Part shown: positions 45,866 through 54,222 of the stretch, in pieces | Position numbering within the stretch: position 1 is the first letter of the stretch | Layout: each line of letters begins with the position of its first letter | Assembly (NCBI GenBank): GCA_946408825.1 | Contig: CAMJTU010000001.1 | Span: 186,001-250,000, forward strand | From: an uncultured Planctomycetaceae bacterium | GTDB lineage: Bacteria; Planctomycetota; Planctomycetia; Pirellulales; Thermoguttaceae | Direction of reading: 5' to 3' | Length of the DNA: 64,000 nt | The notes under the pieces: model-generated | Told to the model about the DNA's origin: nothing | Seen by the model: only the letters and a program-made list of their open reading frames with translations | Database searches by the model: none | Made by a program: the position numbers and the translations under genes

Positions 45866-46288
45866 TTATTTTTTCGGGAAATCGAGCGCATATTCCGTGT
45901 TAGCCTTGTCGACGGTGATTTGAAGCGCGTCGGCGTCGGTCGCGTAGCCTTTGATCAGCCCTTCGAAGCCTTCGGGCAGGGCGCCGCTCATCTCTTCGTC
46001 CCAACCGACGGTCACTTTCAGCGCGCCATGCTCGACGCCGTCTTCCGCCGTCGTGTATTTGGCGTAGAACGCGCCGTTTTCCGTGACGGTCGCGGCGCTC
46101 TGGCGTCCGCCGTCCGGGGTGAACATAATCATGACGCCCGCCGGGAGCGGCTTGCCGTCGTAGGTCGCCGTTCCGCCGAACTTCACCACGCCGCGAGGCG
46201 ATTTCTTACCGCCGCCGCAGCCCGAAAAACCGACGGTCGTCGCCGCGAGCGCCGCGAGACCCATGGAAACAAATTCTCTTCTGTTCAT
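45866..46288 (-). CDS. Small Tat lipoprotein, transthyretin-like fold
   Basis: 140 residues. The signal contains twin arginines (MNRREFVSMG) and ends in a lipobox FSGC (lipid Cys 24), so it is probably a Tat-exported lipoprotein. The mature part matches a frequent planctomycete type: VKFGGTATYDGKPLPAGVMIMFTPDGG, then an Ala/Thr stretch, NGAFYAKYTTAEDGVEHGALKVTVG, and a last strand EYALDFPKK. This resembles carboxypeptidase-regulatory or transthyretin-like beta domains. Such genes often sit beside DUF1559 genes, as here. Function unknown. Confidence 0.8.
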   Translation of the reverse strand: MNRREFVSMGLAALAATTVGFSGCGGGKKSPRGVVKFGGTATYDGKPLPAGVMIMFTPDGGRQSAATVTENGAFYAKYTTAEDGVEHGALKVTVGWDEEMSGALPEGFEGLIKGYATDADALQITVDKANTEYALDFPKK

Positions 46289-46304
46289 ATCGTTCTTTCA
46301 AAGG

Positions 46305-46351
46305 ACGCCGAAACGAAAGCGACGAGATCGATCTCGTTTCGGCGTTTTTTT
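46305..46351. terminator. Hairpin between DUF1559 pseudogene and lipoprotein gene
   Basis: ACGCCGAAACGA (46305-46316) pairs perfectly with 46334-46345, with an inner 16-base palindrome ACGAGATCGATCTCGT (46322-46337). The T-run lies on the plus side, so use by the minus-strand genes is uncertain. Confidence 0.55.
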
Positions 46352-46387
46352 ACAAGAGGGATGTTTAAATCAAGACGCGGAGAACGA

Positions 46388-46959
46388 TCATTCGTTCGCG
46401 ACCGACTTGACGCCGCCGCCGTAGGTAACGCCGCCGTACGTGAGCGTCTTGTTGTGCTGACGCGTGAGCGAGTCGGACCAAACGTTGACGTCGACCGTGT
46501 CGGAAACGAAGTGGACGGAACCGTCGACCATCGAGACGTTCATGCCGCCGGGGTGCTGCGACTTCGGACTGCGCTCGGTGCGGTTGTAACCGATGCTGTT
46601 CGGCATGCAGATCGGCTTGCCTTCTTGTGCGAAAATGAAAAAGCCCTCGGAAAGGTCGCAAACCCAGACCAACTCCACATGCCGTGGTTGTAGGTGCTGC
46701 CGTCGCCGCCGTGAGATCCGTTCGCGGCGATGTTGAAGTTGACGCATCCCGGAGGAAGAGACTTGTGCGCGTCGTGATACGTCTGCATCGCCAGCGCGAG
46801 GTTCTTCATGTTGCTGGTGCACTGCATACGTCGAGCGGCCTCGCGCGCAGCCTGAACAGCAGGAAGAAGCAAACCGATAAGAATACCGATGATGGCGATG
46901 ACGACGAGGAGTTCGACAAGAGTAAAGCCCTTGCCACGAAGATTTAAGGTTCGTTTCAT
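46388..46959 (-). pseudogene. DUF1559 prepilin-like protein, internally deleted and frameshifted
   Basis: The start at 46959 has AGGAG upstream and gives the type IV pilin-like N-terminus [19 protein letters not shown] followed by [17 protein letters not shown], the hallmark of DUF1559. That frame is good to about [11 protein letters not shown] (near 46667) and then turns to nonsense. The family C-terminus ([28 protein letters not shown]) is present, but in another frame that ends at 46388. Together only about 190 codons remain, against about 300 or more in intact members, so the middle is missing as well as out of frame. A sequencing error alone would not explain the missing part. Confidence 0.8.
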
Positions 46960-47556
46960 GATAACGTACTCCTGAGTGGGGCGCAGCGTGGTCAAAGAGA
47001 CGGATTTTATTAAATACCGACGCTTTGAAGTCGACGCGGATAAAAAAAACAACAATATCCTATGATCGCGATACGAGAGGTTTCTCGAGGCGTTTCTTAG
47101 AGCGATAAATCGTCCCGACCTCGTTCCCTCTATTAGACGAACTCTGACGGCGTTTGTTCACGCCGCGAGTTTCCTCAATAGCGATCGACGTCGTGACGAC
47201 TGAAATTGTTAAAAAAAATAACGATTTTAAACGCTTTTAATTACCCAAGCGATCGTAAAAACAAACTCGATTTCGAGTCTGTTCTTGGCGGCAAACCGCC
47301 ATAACTGCGTTCATTTACACACAGATGAGTTTCTTAGATACTTCAAACGCAGTTGTTTGCCGTCGAATCCGAAACGCAACAACCGTCGTCGTTTACGGTT
47401 CAGAAGTAAAGACTGACAAACTTGTTAGATATTTTAAACGGATTTCTAAAAAAGGCAAGCGTTTTTTACGTCTCCCCGGTTATTTTATGTTTTTTAAGAG
47501 AATATGGCTACGCGTCGGCGAACTCTCGCAAAATTGCGCTTAATCCCAAATAACGA
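46960..47556. other. Gene-poor gap between the pseudogene and groEL
   Basis: About 600 bases, AT-richer than the flanks. A possible 72-codon plus-strand frame (47325-47543) shows no ribosome-binding site, no recognisable domain and an unusual codon mix, so it is not called. The pseudogene promoter should lie near 47000-47060 but no good match was found. Confidence 0.5.
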
Positions 47557-47592
47557 AAGAAGGCGTTTAATCCGAAGATTAAACGCCTTCTT
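47557..47592 (-). terminator. Terminator after groEL
   Basis: A perfect 16-base stem (47557-47572 with 47577-47592). On the minus strand the loop is UUCG, a very stable tetraloop, and a T-rich stretch follows. It lies about 60 bases beyond the groEL stop. Confidence 0.9.
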
Positions 47593-47650
47593 CACACGGT
47601 TAAAAGACTCGAAAGAGGTTACGCGTCGACGACGACGTTACGCTCTAGAA

Positions 47651-49303
<1,653 letters not shown>

Positions 49304-49335
49304 TTAAACAATGAAGTGGTTGAATTTAAATTATT

Positions 49336-49671
49336 TCAGTTGATAATCGCGAGAATGTCGCTTTCACGCATGAGCAGAAATTCGCAATCGCCGAACTTGA
49401 AATCTTCGCCGGCGTAGGAGAGGAAGAGGACGCGATCGCCTTCCTGAACCGTGAACTTAGCGCGCGTTCCGTCGTCGAGCATCTTGCCGTCGCCGACGCT
49501 GACGACGACGCCGCGAGACGGCTTGTTCTTCGCGCTATCGGGGAGATAAAGACCGCCGGCGGTTTTTTCTTCGGATTCGTCGCGACGAACGACAACGCGG
49601 TCGCCCAAGGGTTGAAGTTTCATACCGCAACCGCATTTCGCTTCCGCGGCGTCGTTATTTTTCTTAGCCAT
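49336..49671 (-). CDS. groES: 10 kDa co-chaperonin GroES
   Basis: Lid of the GroEL chamber. ATG 49671 has AGGAG seven bases upstream and gives 111 residues. The core [31 protein letters not shown] carries the mobile loop, followed by GRVV-type strands ([12 protein letters not shown]) and [16 protein letters not shown] 15-residue N-terminal extension ([12 protein letters not shown]) with a CGC pair precedes the core and is not part of standard GroES. The promoter contains a palindrome rather than a CIRCE element. Confidence 0.94.
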   Translation of the reverse strand: MAKKNNDAAEAKCGCGMKLQPLGDRVVVRRDESEEKTAGGLYLPDSAKNKPSRGVVVSVGDGKMLDDGTRAKFTVQEGDRVLFLSYAGEDFKFGDCEFLLMRESDILAIIN

Positions 49672-49695
49672 TTTAGAACTCCTAATCGTTGGTAT

Positions 49696-49723
49696 ATTAT
49701 AGGCGGCTCGACGCGTCGAACCG
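49696..49723 (-). promoter_or_regulatory. groES promoter with palindromic candidate operator
   Basis: Minus-strand TATAAT (49696-49701) lies directly beside an imperfect 20-base palindrome CGGCTCGACGCGTCGAACCG (49704-49723) whose central 12 bases (TCGACGCGTCGA) are perfect. The palindrome fills the spacer where a repressor would block polymerase; no good -35 box is visible. The CIRCE operator (TTAGCACTC repeat) is absent. The remaining sequence of the 421-base gap up to the HAD gene (49672-50092) shows no gene. Confidence 0.45.
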
Positions 49724-50032
49724 CGCCGTTCCAAAATTGTCTCACGTTATTTGCGGCGAGAGACGTTAGCCGCTTGTCGAATCTCAAACTCACGGCGTCC
49801 GTCGCCAAATTTCGCGCTCCATTTTTGAAGCAAACGAGGCGCCAAATAAAGCAGACGTCCGCGCAACGTTCCTATTTTATATGCTTTTTCAGAAAATAAT
49901 CCAGACCTTTTGGTGTAAAATAGGTTTTTTAGATAAAATCGGCGTTTTTGGTTTCCTCTTTCTTTTACAGCTGACGCCTCCGACCCAGTTCGAAGGACAA
50001 AATTGGCAGGGCGTTTTCGTCTGAGCTCTTTC

Positions 50033-50062
50033 AAAAAAAATGGGACGCGTTTTCCGCGTCCC
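50033..50062 (-). terminator. Terminator after the HAD gene
   Basis: GGGACGCG (50042-50049) pairs perfectly with CGCGTCCC (50055-50062); on the minus strand eight T residues follow. Confidence 0.9.
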
Positions 50063-50092
50063 TTCGCCGATTCGAAAGACTAGGTTGACGTT

Positions 50093-50809
50093 CTAGTCGT
50101 CGGGCTCTTGCTCCTCCGCCGCCTCCTCGTCGATTTCAATTTCTTCCGGCGCGGAAGGGGCGTCGTCGAGATAGCGCGTGGGGACGGGCAACTCCGTCTT
50201 TTTGTATTCGTCGAGAAATTGGTCGAAGTCGACGTAATGAATCGTTTGGAATCCGAAGTCTTTCGCGCCCTGCACGTTCGGCTCGAGGTCGTCGATGAAG
50301 AGAATTTCGTTTGGCTTTAAGTCCGGCACGAATTGTTTGGCCTCTTGATAAGCCTTTTCGTACATTTCGCGGTAAGGTTTGAGCGCGTGAACCTCGTGAC
50401 TCGCGAGACGGGGGCCGTCAAACGCCTCCCAGATTCGAGGGAACGCGTTCTCGATGTAGTTCCAGTGAATGGGGTTCGTGTTTGAGAGAATCCCCCGAGG
50501 AACGTTAAACTTTGCAAGTTTGCGGACGATCGGGAGAATTGGATCGTTTGCCCAGAAAACGTTGCAGACCGCCTCGGCAAATTCTTCGAGTTTGGGACGG
50601 TATTCCAAGTCGGCGCAAGTTTGTTCGTAGTAGTCCTCGGTCGAGATTTCGCCTAATTCGTACTGGCGGTATCTCTGTTCGTCGAAAAGCTTCTCGCGTA
50701 TGACCGCTTCCGTGGTCTTGGCGACTTCCGCGAGCTGGCAACAGATGCGATGGACGCTGAAGTGCAAGAGAACGTTTCCAAGGTCAAAATAAACAAATCG
50801 AATCGCCAT
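50093..50809 (-). CDS. HAD-family phosphatase, YihX-like
   Basis: 238 residues from ATG 50809 (AAAGG upstream). All four HAD motifs are present: nucleophile D9 in FDLGNVLL (Gly in place of the usual second Asp, as in YihX-type sugar phosphatases), S109 in LSNTN, K144 in ALKPYREMY, and D173/D174 in FIDDLEPNV. A helical cap lies between motifs I and II. The last 30 residues are almost entirely acidic (EEIEIDEEAAEEQEPDD). Likely substrates are sugar phosphates such as glucose 1-phosphate, by family only. Cytoplasmic. Confidence 0.85.
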   Translation of the reverse strand: MAIRFVYFDLGNVLLHFSVHRICCQLAEVAKTTEAVIREKLFDEQRYRQYELGEISTEDYYEQTCADLEYRPKLEEFAEAVCNVFWANDPILPIVRKLAKFNVPRGILSNTNPIHWNYIENAFPRIWEAFDGPRLASHEVHALKPYREMYEKAYQEAKQFVPDLKPNEILFIDDLEPNVQGAKDFGFQTIHYVDFDQFLDEYKKTELPVPTRYLDDAPSAPEEIEIDEEAAEEQEPDD

Positions 50810-51002
50810 AAATTTGCCTTTCAAATCACGCCGCCGAACGCGGAATCGGCGGCTGACGCCTTGCCGAAGTTCCGCGCTTCATGACGCGGCGCGTAACGCC
50901 GCGATCATTCCGTTCCCGTCGGTCTCTTTTCAGGTTTGATCCATGCGGCGTCTCCGCTCGTCACGGAAGGAAACGTTTCGACGAACTCGTTGACCGCCGT
51001 GT

Positions 51003-51030
51003 ATTATAAGGGATTTTGTATCGTTTGAAA
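51003..51030 (-). promoter_or_regulatory. Promoter for the HAD gene
   Basis: Minus-strand TTTCAA (51025-51030), 16 bases, TATAAT (51003-51008), in the 447-base divergent gap 50810-51256. A plus-strand TATAAT (51154-51159) with weak -35 probably serves lrgA. No gene was seen in the gap. Confidence 0.55.
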
Positions 51031-51256
51031 ATAGCGGTAAAATCGGTTTTGACAATTCTTACGTTATGAAACGACGAGAAGGGAAGAACGAAATATTTCT
51101 TCTTCCTTGCTACGAGGGGACTTTCACGTCCTTTGAGTTTTGACGAGACGTCTTATAATTTCGACGGCGAGCGACGAACTTCCCGTTGATTTCGCGAAGT
51201 AAGGACTTCACGCTGGGACGTTCGAGCGCCTCCGTACATGTATAGTTGGTTCGACG

Positions 51257-51616
51257 ATGAGATACGTTCGTCAATTTTTCATAATTTTGCTTTTTTCTTT
51301 TGTCGGCGAGGCGCTCAATAGGCTGATTCCCGCGCCGATTCCCGCGAGCGTCTACGGGCTTGTTCTTTTTTTTCTGGCGTTGGAGACGGGACTCGTCAAG
51401 CTTGACGCGGTCGAAGAGACGGGGCGTTTCTTCCTCGTGCTGCTGCCGCTAACGCTTGTGCCGTTGACAGTCGGGCTGATCGACGCGCTCGACGTTTTGC
51501 AAAACGTCCTTGTTCCCGCGCTGCTACTGGGCGTCGTTGGAACGATTCTTACGGCGCTCGCCGCCGGCTTCGTCGCGGAACGAGCCGTCAGACGCCGTGA
51601 AAGGGGGCGAAAATGA
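51257..51616 (+). CDS. lrgA: CidA/LrgA family membrane protein
   Basis: 119 residues with four hydrophobic helices: the first (FFIILLFSFVGEALNRLI) contains the family-type start, then IPASVYGLVLFFLAL, a third around FFLVLLPLTLVPLTVGLID, and a last LVPALLLGVVGTILTALAAGFVA, with a basic tail. Members are holin-like inner-membrane proteins linked to murein hydrolase control or export of small metabolites such as pyruvate. The stop overlaps the lrgB start as ATGA, confirming the usual pair. Confidence 0.9.
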   Translation: MRYVRQFFIILLFSFVGEALNRLIPAPIPASVYGLVLFFLALETGLVKLDAVEETGRFFLVLLPLTLVPLTVGLIDALDVLQNVLVPALLLGVVGTILTALAAGFVAERAVRRRERGRK

Positions 51617-52329
51617 CGGCGTTTTGGAACGCGGTAGCGACGCTTTTTCGCGAGAATCACGATCTCTCGTTGACCGCGACGGTCGGCGGCTATCTCCTCG
51701 CGCTCTTTCTGCAGAAGCGATTTAAATCGCCTCTTTTTAACCCGGTTCTTGTCGCGCTTTTCCTGACCCTTATCGCGCTCTGGCTCTTCGATATCGACTA
51801 CGAAAGCTATAGTCGCGACGCGGCGCCGTTGACTTTTCTCATAACGCCGACGACGATCTGCCTGGCAATTCCTCTTTATCGGCAATTTGAACTCGTCAAA
51901 AGGAATTGGCTCGCGATTCTTGCCGCTTGTTCCGTCGGAACTTTCGTCAATATCTTGCTCGTTTGGATCGTTGCGCGCGCGTTTCAAATGGAATACGTCG
52001 AATACATGACGCTGCTCTCCAAATCGATAACGATGGCGATCGGCGCGGGAATAACGCAAGAATATGGCGGGTACGTGGCGATAACGTGCGCGGTTATCAC
52101 GATTACGGGCGTGACGGGAAATATGTGCGGGACGTTTTTTCTTCGGAAGTGCGGAATTGTCAGTCCGATTGCGCAAGGGCTGGCGATCGGCGTGTCCTCG
52201 CACGCGTTTGGGACGGCGCGGGCGCTGGAAATCGGCGAAACGGAAGGGGCTTTCAGCGGTTTGGCGATTGCGATTACCGGCGTTTTCACCGTTCTAGCGG
52301 CGCCCATAGCGGCGGCGCTGCCCGTCTGA
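51613..52329 (+). CDS. lrgB: LrgB family membrane protein
   Basis: 238 residues with seven or eight hydrophobic helices. The LrgB signature is clear in the central and C-terminal part: LLSKSITMAIGAGITQEYGGYVAITCAVITITG, GNMCGTFFLRKCGI and GLAIGVSSHAFGTARALEIGETEGAFSGLAIAITG. It acts with LrgA in the inner membrane. In some bacteria the pair is under a LytSR two-component system; no such regulator is visible here. Confidence 0.92.
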   Translation: MTAFWNAVATLFRENHDLSLTATVGGYLLALFLQKRFKSPLFNPVLVALFLTLIALWLFDIDYESYSRDAAPLTFLITPTTICLAIPLYRQFELVKRNWLAILAACSVGTFVNILLVWIVARAFQMEYVEYMTLLSKSITMAIGAGITQEYGGYVAITCAVITITGVTGNMCGTFFLRKCGIVSPIAQGLAIGVSSHAFGTARALEIGETEGAFSGLAIAITGVFTVLAAPIAAALPV

Positions 52330-52360
52330 ACTTCATTTTTTACACAGTCCTAGCGGTGTT

Positions 52361-52501
52361 ATGACAGAACGACTAACAGGTTCGTCGATCTTTCGGCGCG
52401 TCGGCGTTTGCGAAGGGACGTTGATTTCGATGTTCGCCGTCGGTTTCTTTCTGAAACTCTATCTGCCAATCGTCGAAAAACTTCGTAAATTTGCATGTTG
52501 A
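52361..52501 (+). CDS. Possible 46-residue membrane protein
   Basis: A short ATG frame between lrgB and the ligase gene encodes a basic N-terminus (MTERLTGSSIFRRVGV), one hydrophobic helix (about residues 20-39, LISMFAVGFFLKLYLPIV) and a charged end. Its stop overlaps the next in-frame ATG as ATGTTGA, a coupling-like arrangement. No ribosome-binding site is evident. It fills almost the whole gap, which supports it being real, but homologues were not recognised. Confidence 0.35.
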   Translation: MTERLTGSSIFRRVGVCEGTLISMFAVGFFLKLYLPIVEKLRKFAC

Positions 52502-52512
52502 GAAAGGTTCTT

Positions 52513-53874
52513 ATGCGATTTTCCGAACGAGATTACAACGAAGAATTCCGCGCGCTCGTCGAATCCGATCTCGAGGCGAACCGAATTGGCGCGACGACGA
52601 TTCGTGAGAATCTCGAACGTTCGCCTCTGTGGTATGACGGTCGACTGACGATCGAGACGTTGCAAGTTCCGAAAATTCTGACGGAAACGACCGTCGCCGA
52701 TTTGAAACGAATCGTTCGAGTCGCGCACGCGATATTCGTGAAAATCATCCGCGCATACCTCCGCGACGAATCGTTACGGAGACGCTTTGCGTTTGACCCT
52801 GAATTGGAAGAATTAATCCTCGCGTCGACGCTCGAGAACGCGACTTCGTTATTGCCGATGGCGCGTTTCGACGTCTTTTATCACGAGGATTCCCGCGACT
52901 TCTACTTCTGCGAAGTCAATACAGACGGGACGAGCGGCATGAACGACGATCGTATTCTCCGCGAACTCTTTATTTCCAACCCCGCGTTTCAAGAGTTCAG
53001 ACGTCTTCATACTCTTGAACATTTTGAATTATTCGGCAGTTGGATTGCGACGTTCATGCGCCTTTGTTCGCGGCGAATCCCTCAAAAACCGCGTCCCGGC
53101 GTCGCGATCGTCGATTTTCTCGACCGCGCGACGCTTCGCGAATTCGAGGAGTTTGCGCGACGCTTCCAAATCGCTGGAGTCGACTGTGAAATTTGCGACG
53201 TTCGGGAACTGCGCTATGAAAACGGGACGCTTCTCGACAGACGCGGGCGTTCGATCGACGCGGTCTATCGTCGCGCCGTGACGCACGATCTCATGGAGCG
53301 CCGCGACGAAGTTCGTCCGTTCCTCGGCGCCGTGCGCGACGGCGCCGTTTTTCCCGTCGGCGGACTTTGCACGCAGATCGTCCACTCGAAACGGTTTTTT
53401 TACGCGCTCCACACCGAGGAAGCGCGACGAGCGTTGACCTCTGAGGAGATCGCGTTCGTTGAAGAACATTTTCCGCTGACGACGCCGTTTCATCCCGACT
53501 TCTGCGACCTTGACGAAGTTTTGAGAAATAAGGATCGTTACATTTTGAAGCCGACGGATTTATACGCGTCAAAGGGCGTTTTTGCGGGAGTCGAAAACGA
53601 CGAGTCCGGCTGGGAACAAAAGGCGCGCGCCGTTTATGGCGCCGACTATATTTGTCAACGTTTCTGTCCGCTGTATCAAACGCCAAACGTCGATTTTGTC
53701 GGCGGCGACGGAGAATGGAGCGGCTATACGAACATGCTGGGACTGTTCGTTTACGACGGAGAATTTGCGGGCGTTCTCTCGCGCCAGGCGCAGGGAAACG
53801 CCGTGATTGCGTCGTTCCGCAACGAGCGGACGATTCCGACCTATTTCATTAGGGAGAACGACGATGAAACTTGA
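52513..53874 (+). CDS. ATP-grasp ligase of the glutathionylspermidine-synthase-like type
   Basis: About 453 residues from ATG 52513 (AAAGG seven bases upstream); an ATG six codons earlier is possible. The pattern fits a circularly permuted ATP-grasp enzyme: FYFCEVNTDGTSGMND (Mg/ATP-binding Glu and Asn), a middle domain DAVYRRAVTHDL, then GLCTQIVHSKRFFYAL, and DRYILKPTDLYASKGVFAG, with the ATP-binding lysine, followed by YICQRFC. Such enzymes join a carboxylate to an amine with ATP. The next gene, a glutaredoxin, overlaps the stop by 11 bases, which hints at thiol or peptide chemistry. The substrate is unknown. Confidence 0.7.
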   Translation: MRFSERDYNEEFRALVESDLEANRIGATTIRENLERSPLWYDGRLTIETLQVPKILTETTVADLKRIVRVAHAIFVKIIRAYLRDESLRRRFAFDPELEELILASTLENATSLLPMARFDVFYHEDSRDFYFCEVNTDGTSGMNDDRILRELFISNPAFQEFRRLHTLEHFELFGSWIATFMRLCSRRIPQKPRPGVAIVDFLDRATLREFEEFARRFQIAGVDCEICDVRELRYENGTLLDRRGRSIDAVYRRAVTHDLMERRDEVRPFLGAVRDGAVFPVGGLCTQIVHSKRFFYALHTEEARRALTSEEIAFVEEHFPLTTPFHPDFCDLDEVLRNKDRYILKPTDLYASKGVFAGVENDESGWEQKARAVYGADYICQRFCPLYQTPNVDFVGGDGEWSGYTNMLGLFVYDGEFAGVLSRQAQGNAVIASFRNERTIPTYFIRENDDET

Positions 53875-54103
53875 ACTTTTTAAATTTGATTCTTGTCCTT
53901 ACTGCCAGCGCGTTTTGCGCGAGCTTGAACGCAGCGGTCGAACCGACGTCGAGTTGCTCGACACGCTTGAGAATCCTGAGAATCAGGCGCGACTTGTCCG
54001 CGAGGGCGGGCTCGATCAAGTTCCGTGCCTCTTCGTCGACGGCAAGCCGCTCTATGAGAGCCTTGACATTATCGATTGGCTTAAACGTCATCCGCAACTC
54101 TAA
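53864..54103 (+). CDS. Glutaredoxin-like protein
   Basis: 79 residues from ATG 53864, which lies inside the end of the ligase gene with GGAG eight bases upstream. A thioredoxin-fold glutaredoxin: active site CPYC (C11-C14) after KLELFKFDS, the cis-proline QVPCLFVDGKPLYES, and a final helix IDWLKRH. It would reduce disulfides or mixed disulfides with a low-molecular-weight thiol. Translational coupling to an ATP-grasp ligase is notable. Confidence 0.88.
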   Translation: MKLELFKFDSCPYCQRVLRELERSGRTDVELLDTLENPENQARLVREGGLDQVPCLFVDGKPLYESLDIIDWLKRHPQL

Positions 54104-54127
54104 ACGACGACTTCCTTTCTAAAGTTC

Positions 54128-54156
54128 TTGCGCGCGGCGTTCGCGTCTTGTATATT
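54128..54156 (+). promoter_or_regulatory. Promoter for the GH32 gene
   Basis: TTGCGC (54128-54133), 17 bases, TATATT (54151-54156), 66 bases before the start codon. Confidence 0.6.
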
Positions 54157-54222
54157 GACTGCTAAGAAGGCGCGAGTTTCCTCACGCTTGAAACGTTCAA
54201 TTTTGTAGACAGGAAGAATCTT

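Noticed and set aside
46305..46351. Heat-shock or LexA-type operator at the 16-base palindrome
   Set aside because: It is nested inside a hairpin in a downstream position between genes, so an RNA structure is the simpler reading.
47325..47543. 72-codon plus-strand frame in the groEL downstream gap
   Set aside because: No ribosome-binding site, no domain, AT-rich sequence; it is the only frame in the gap but unsupported.
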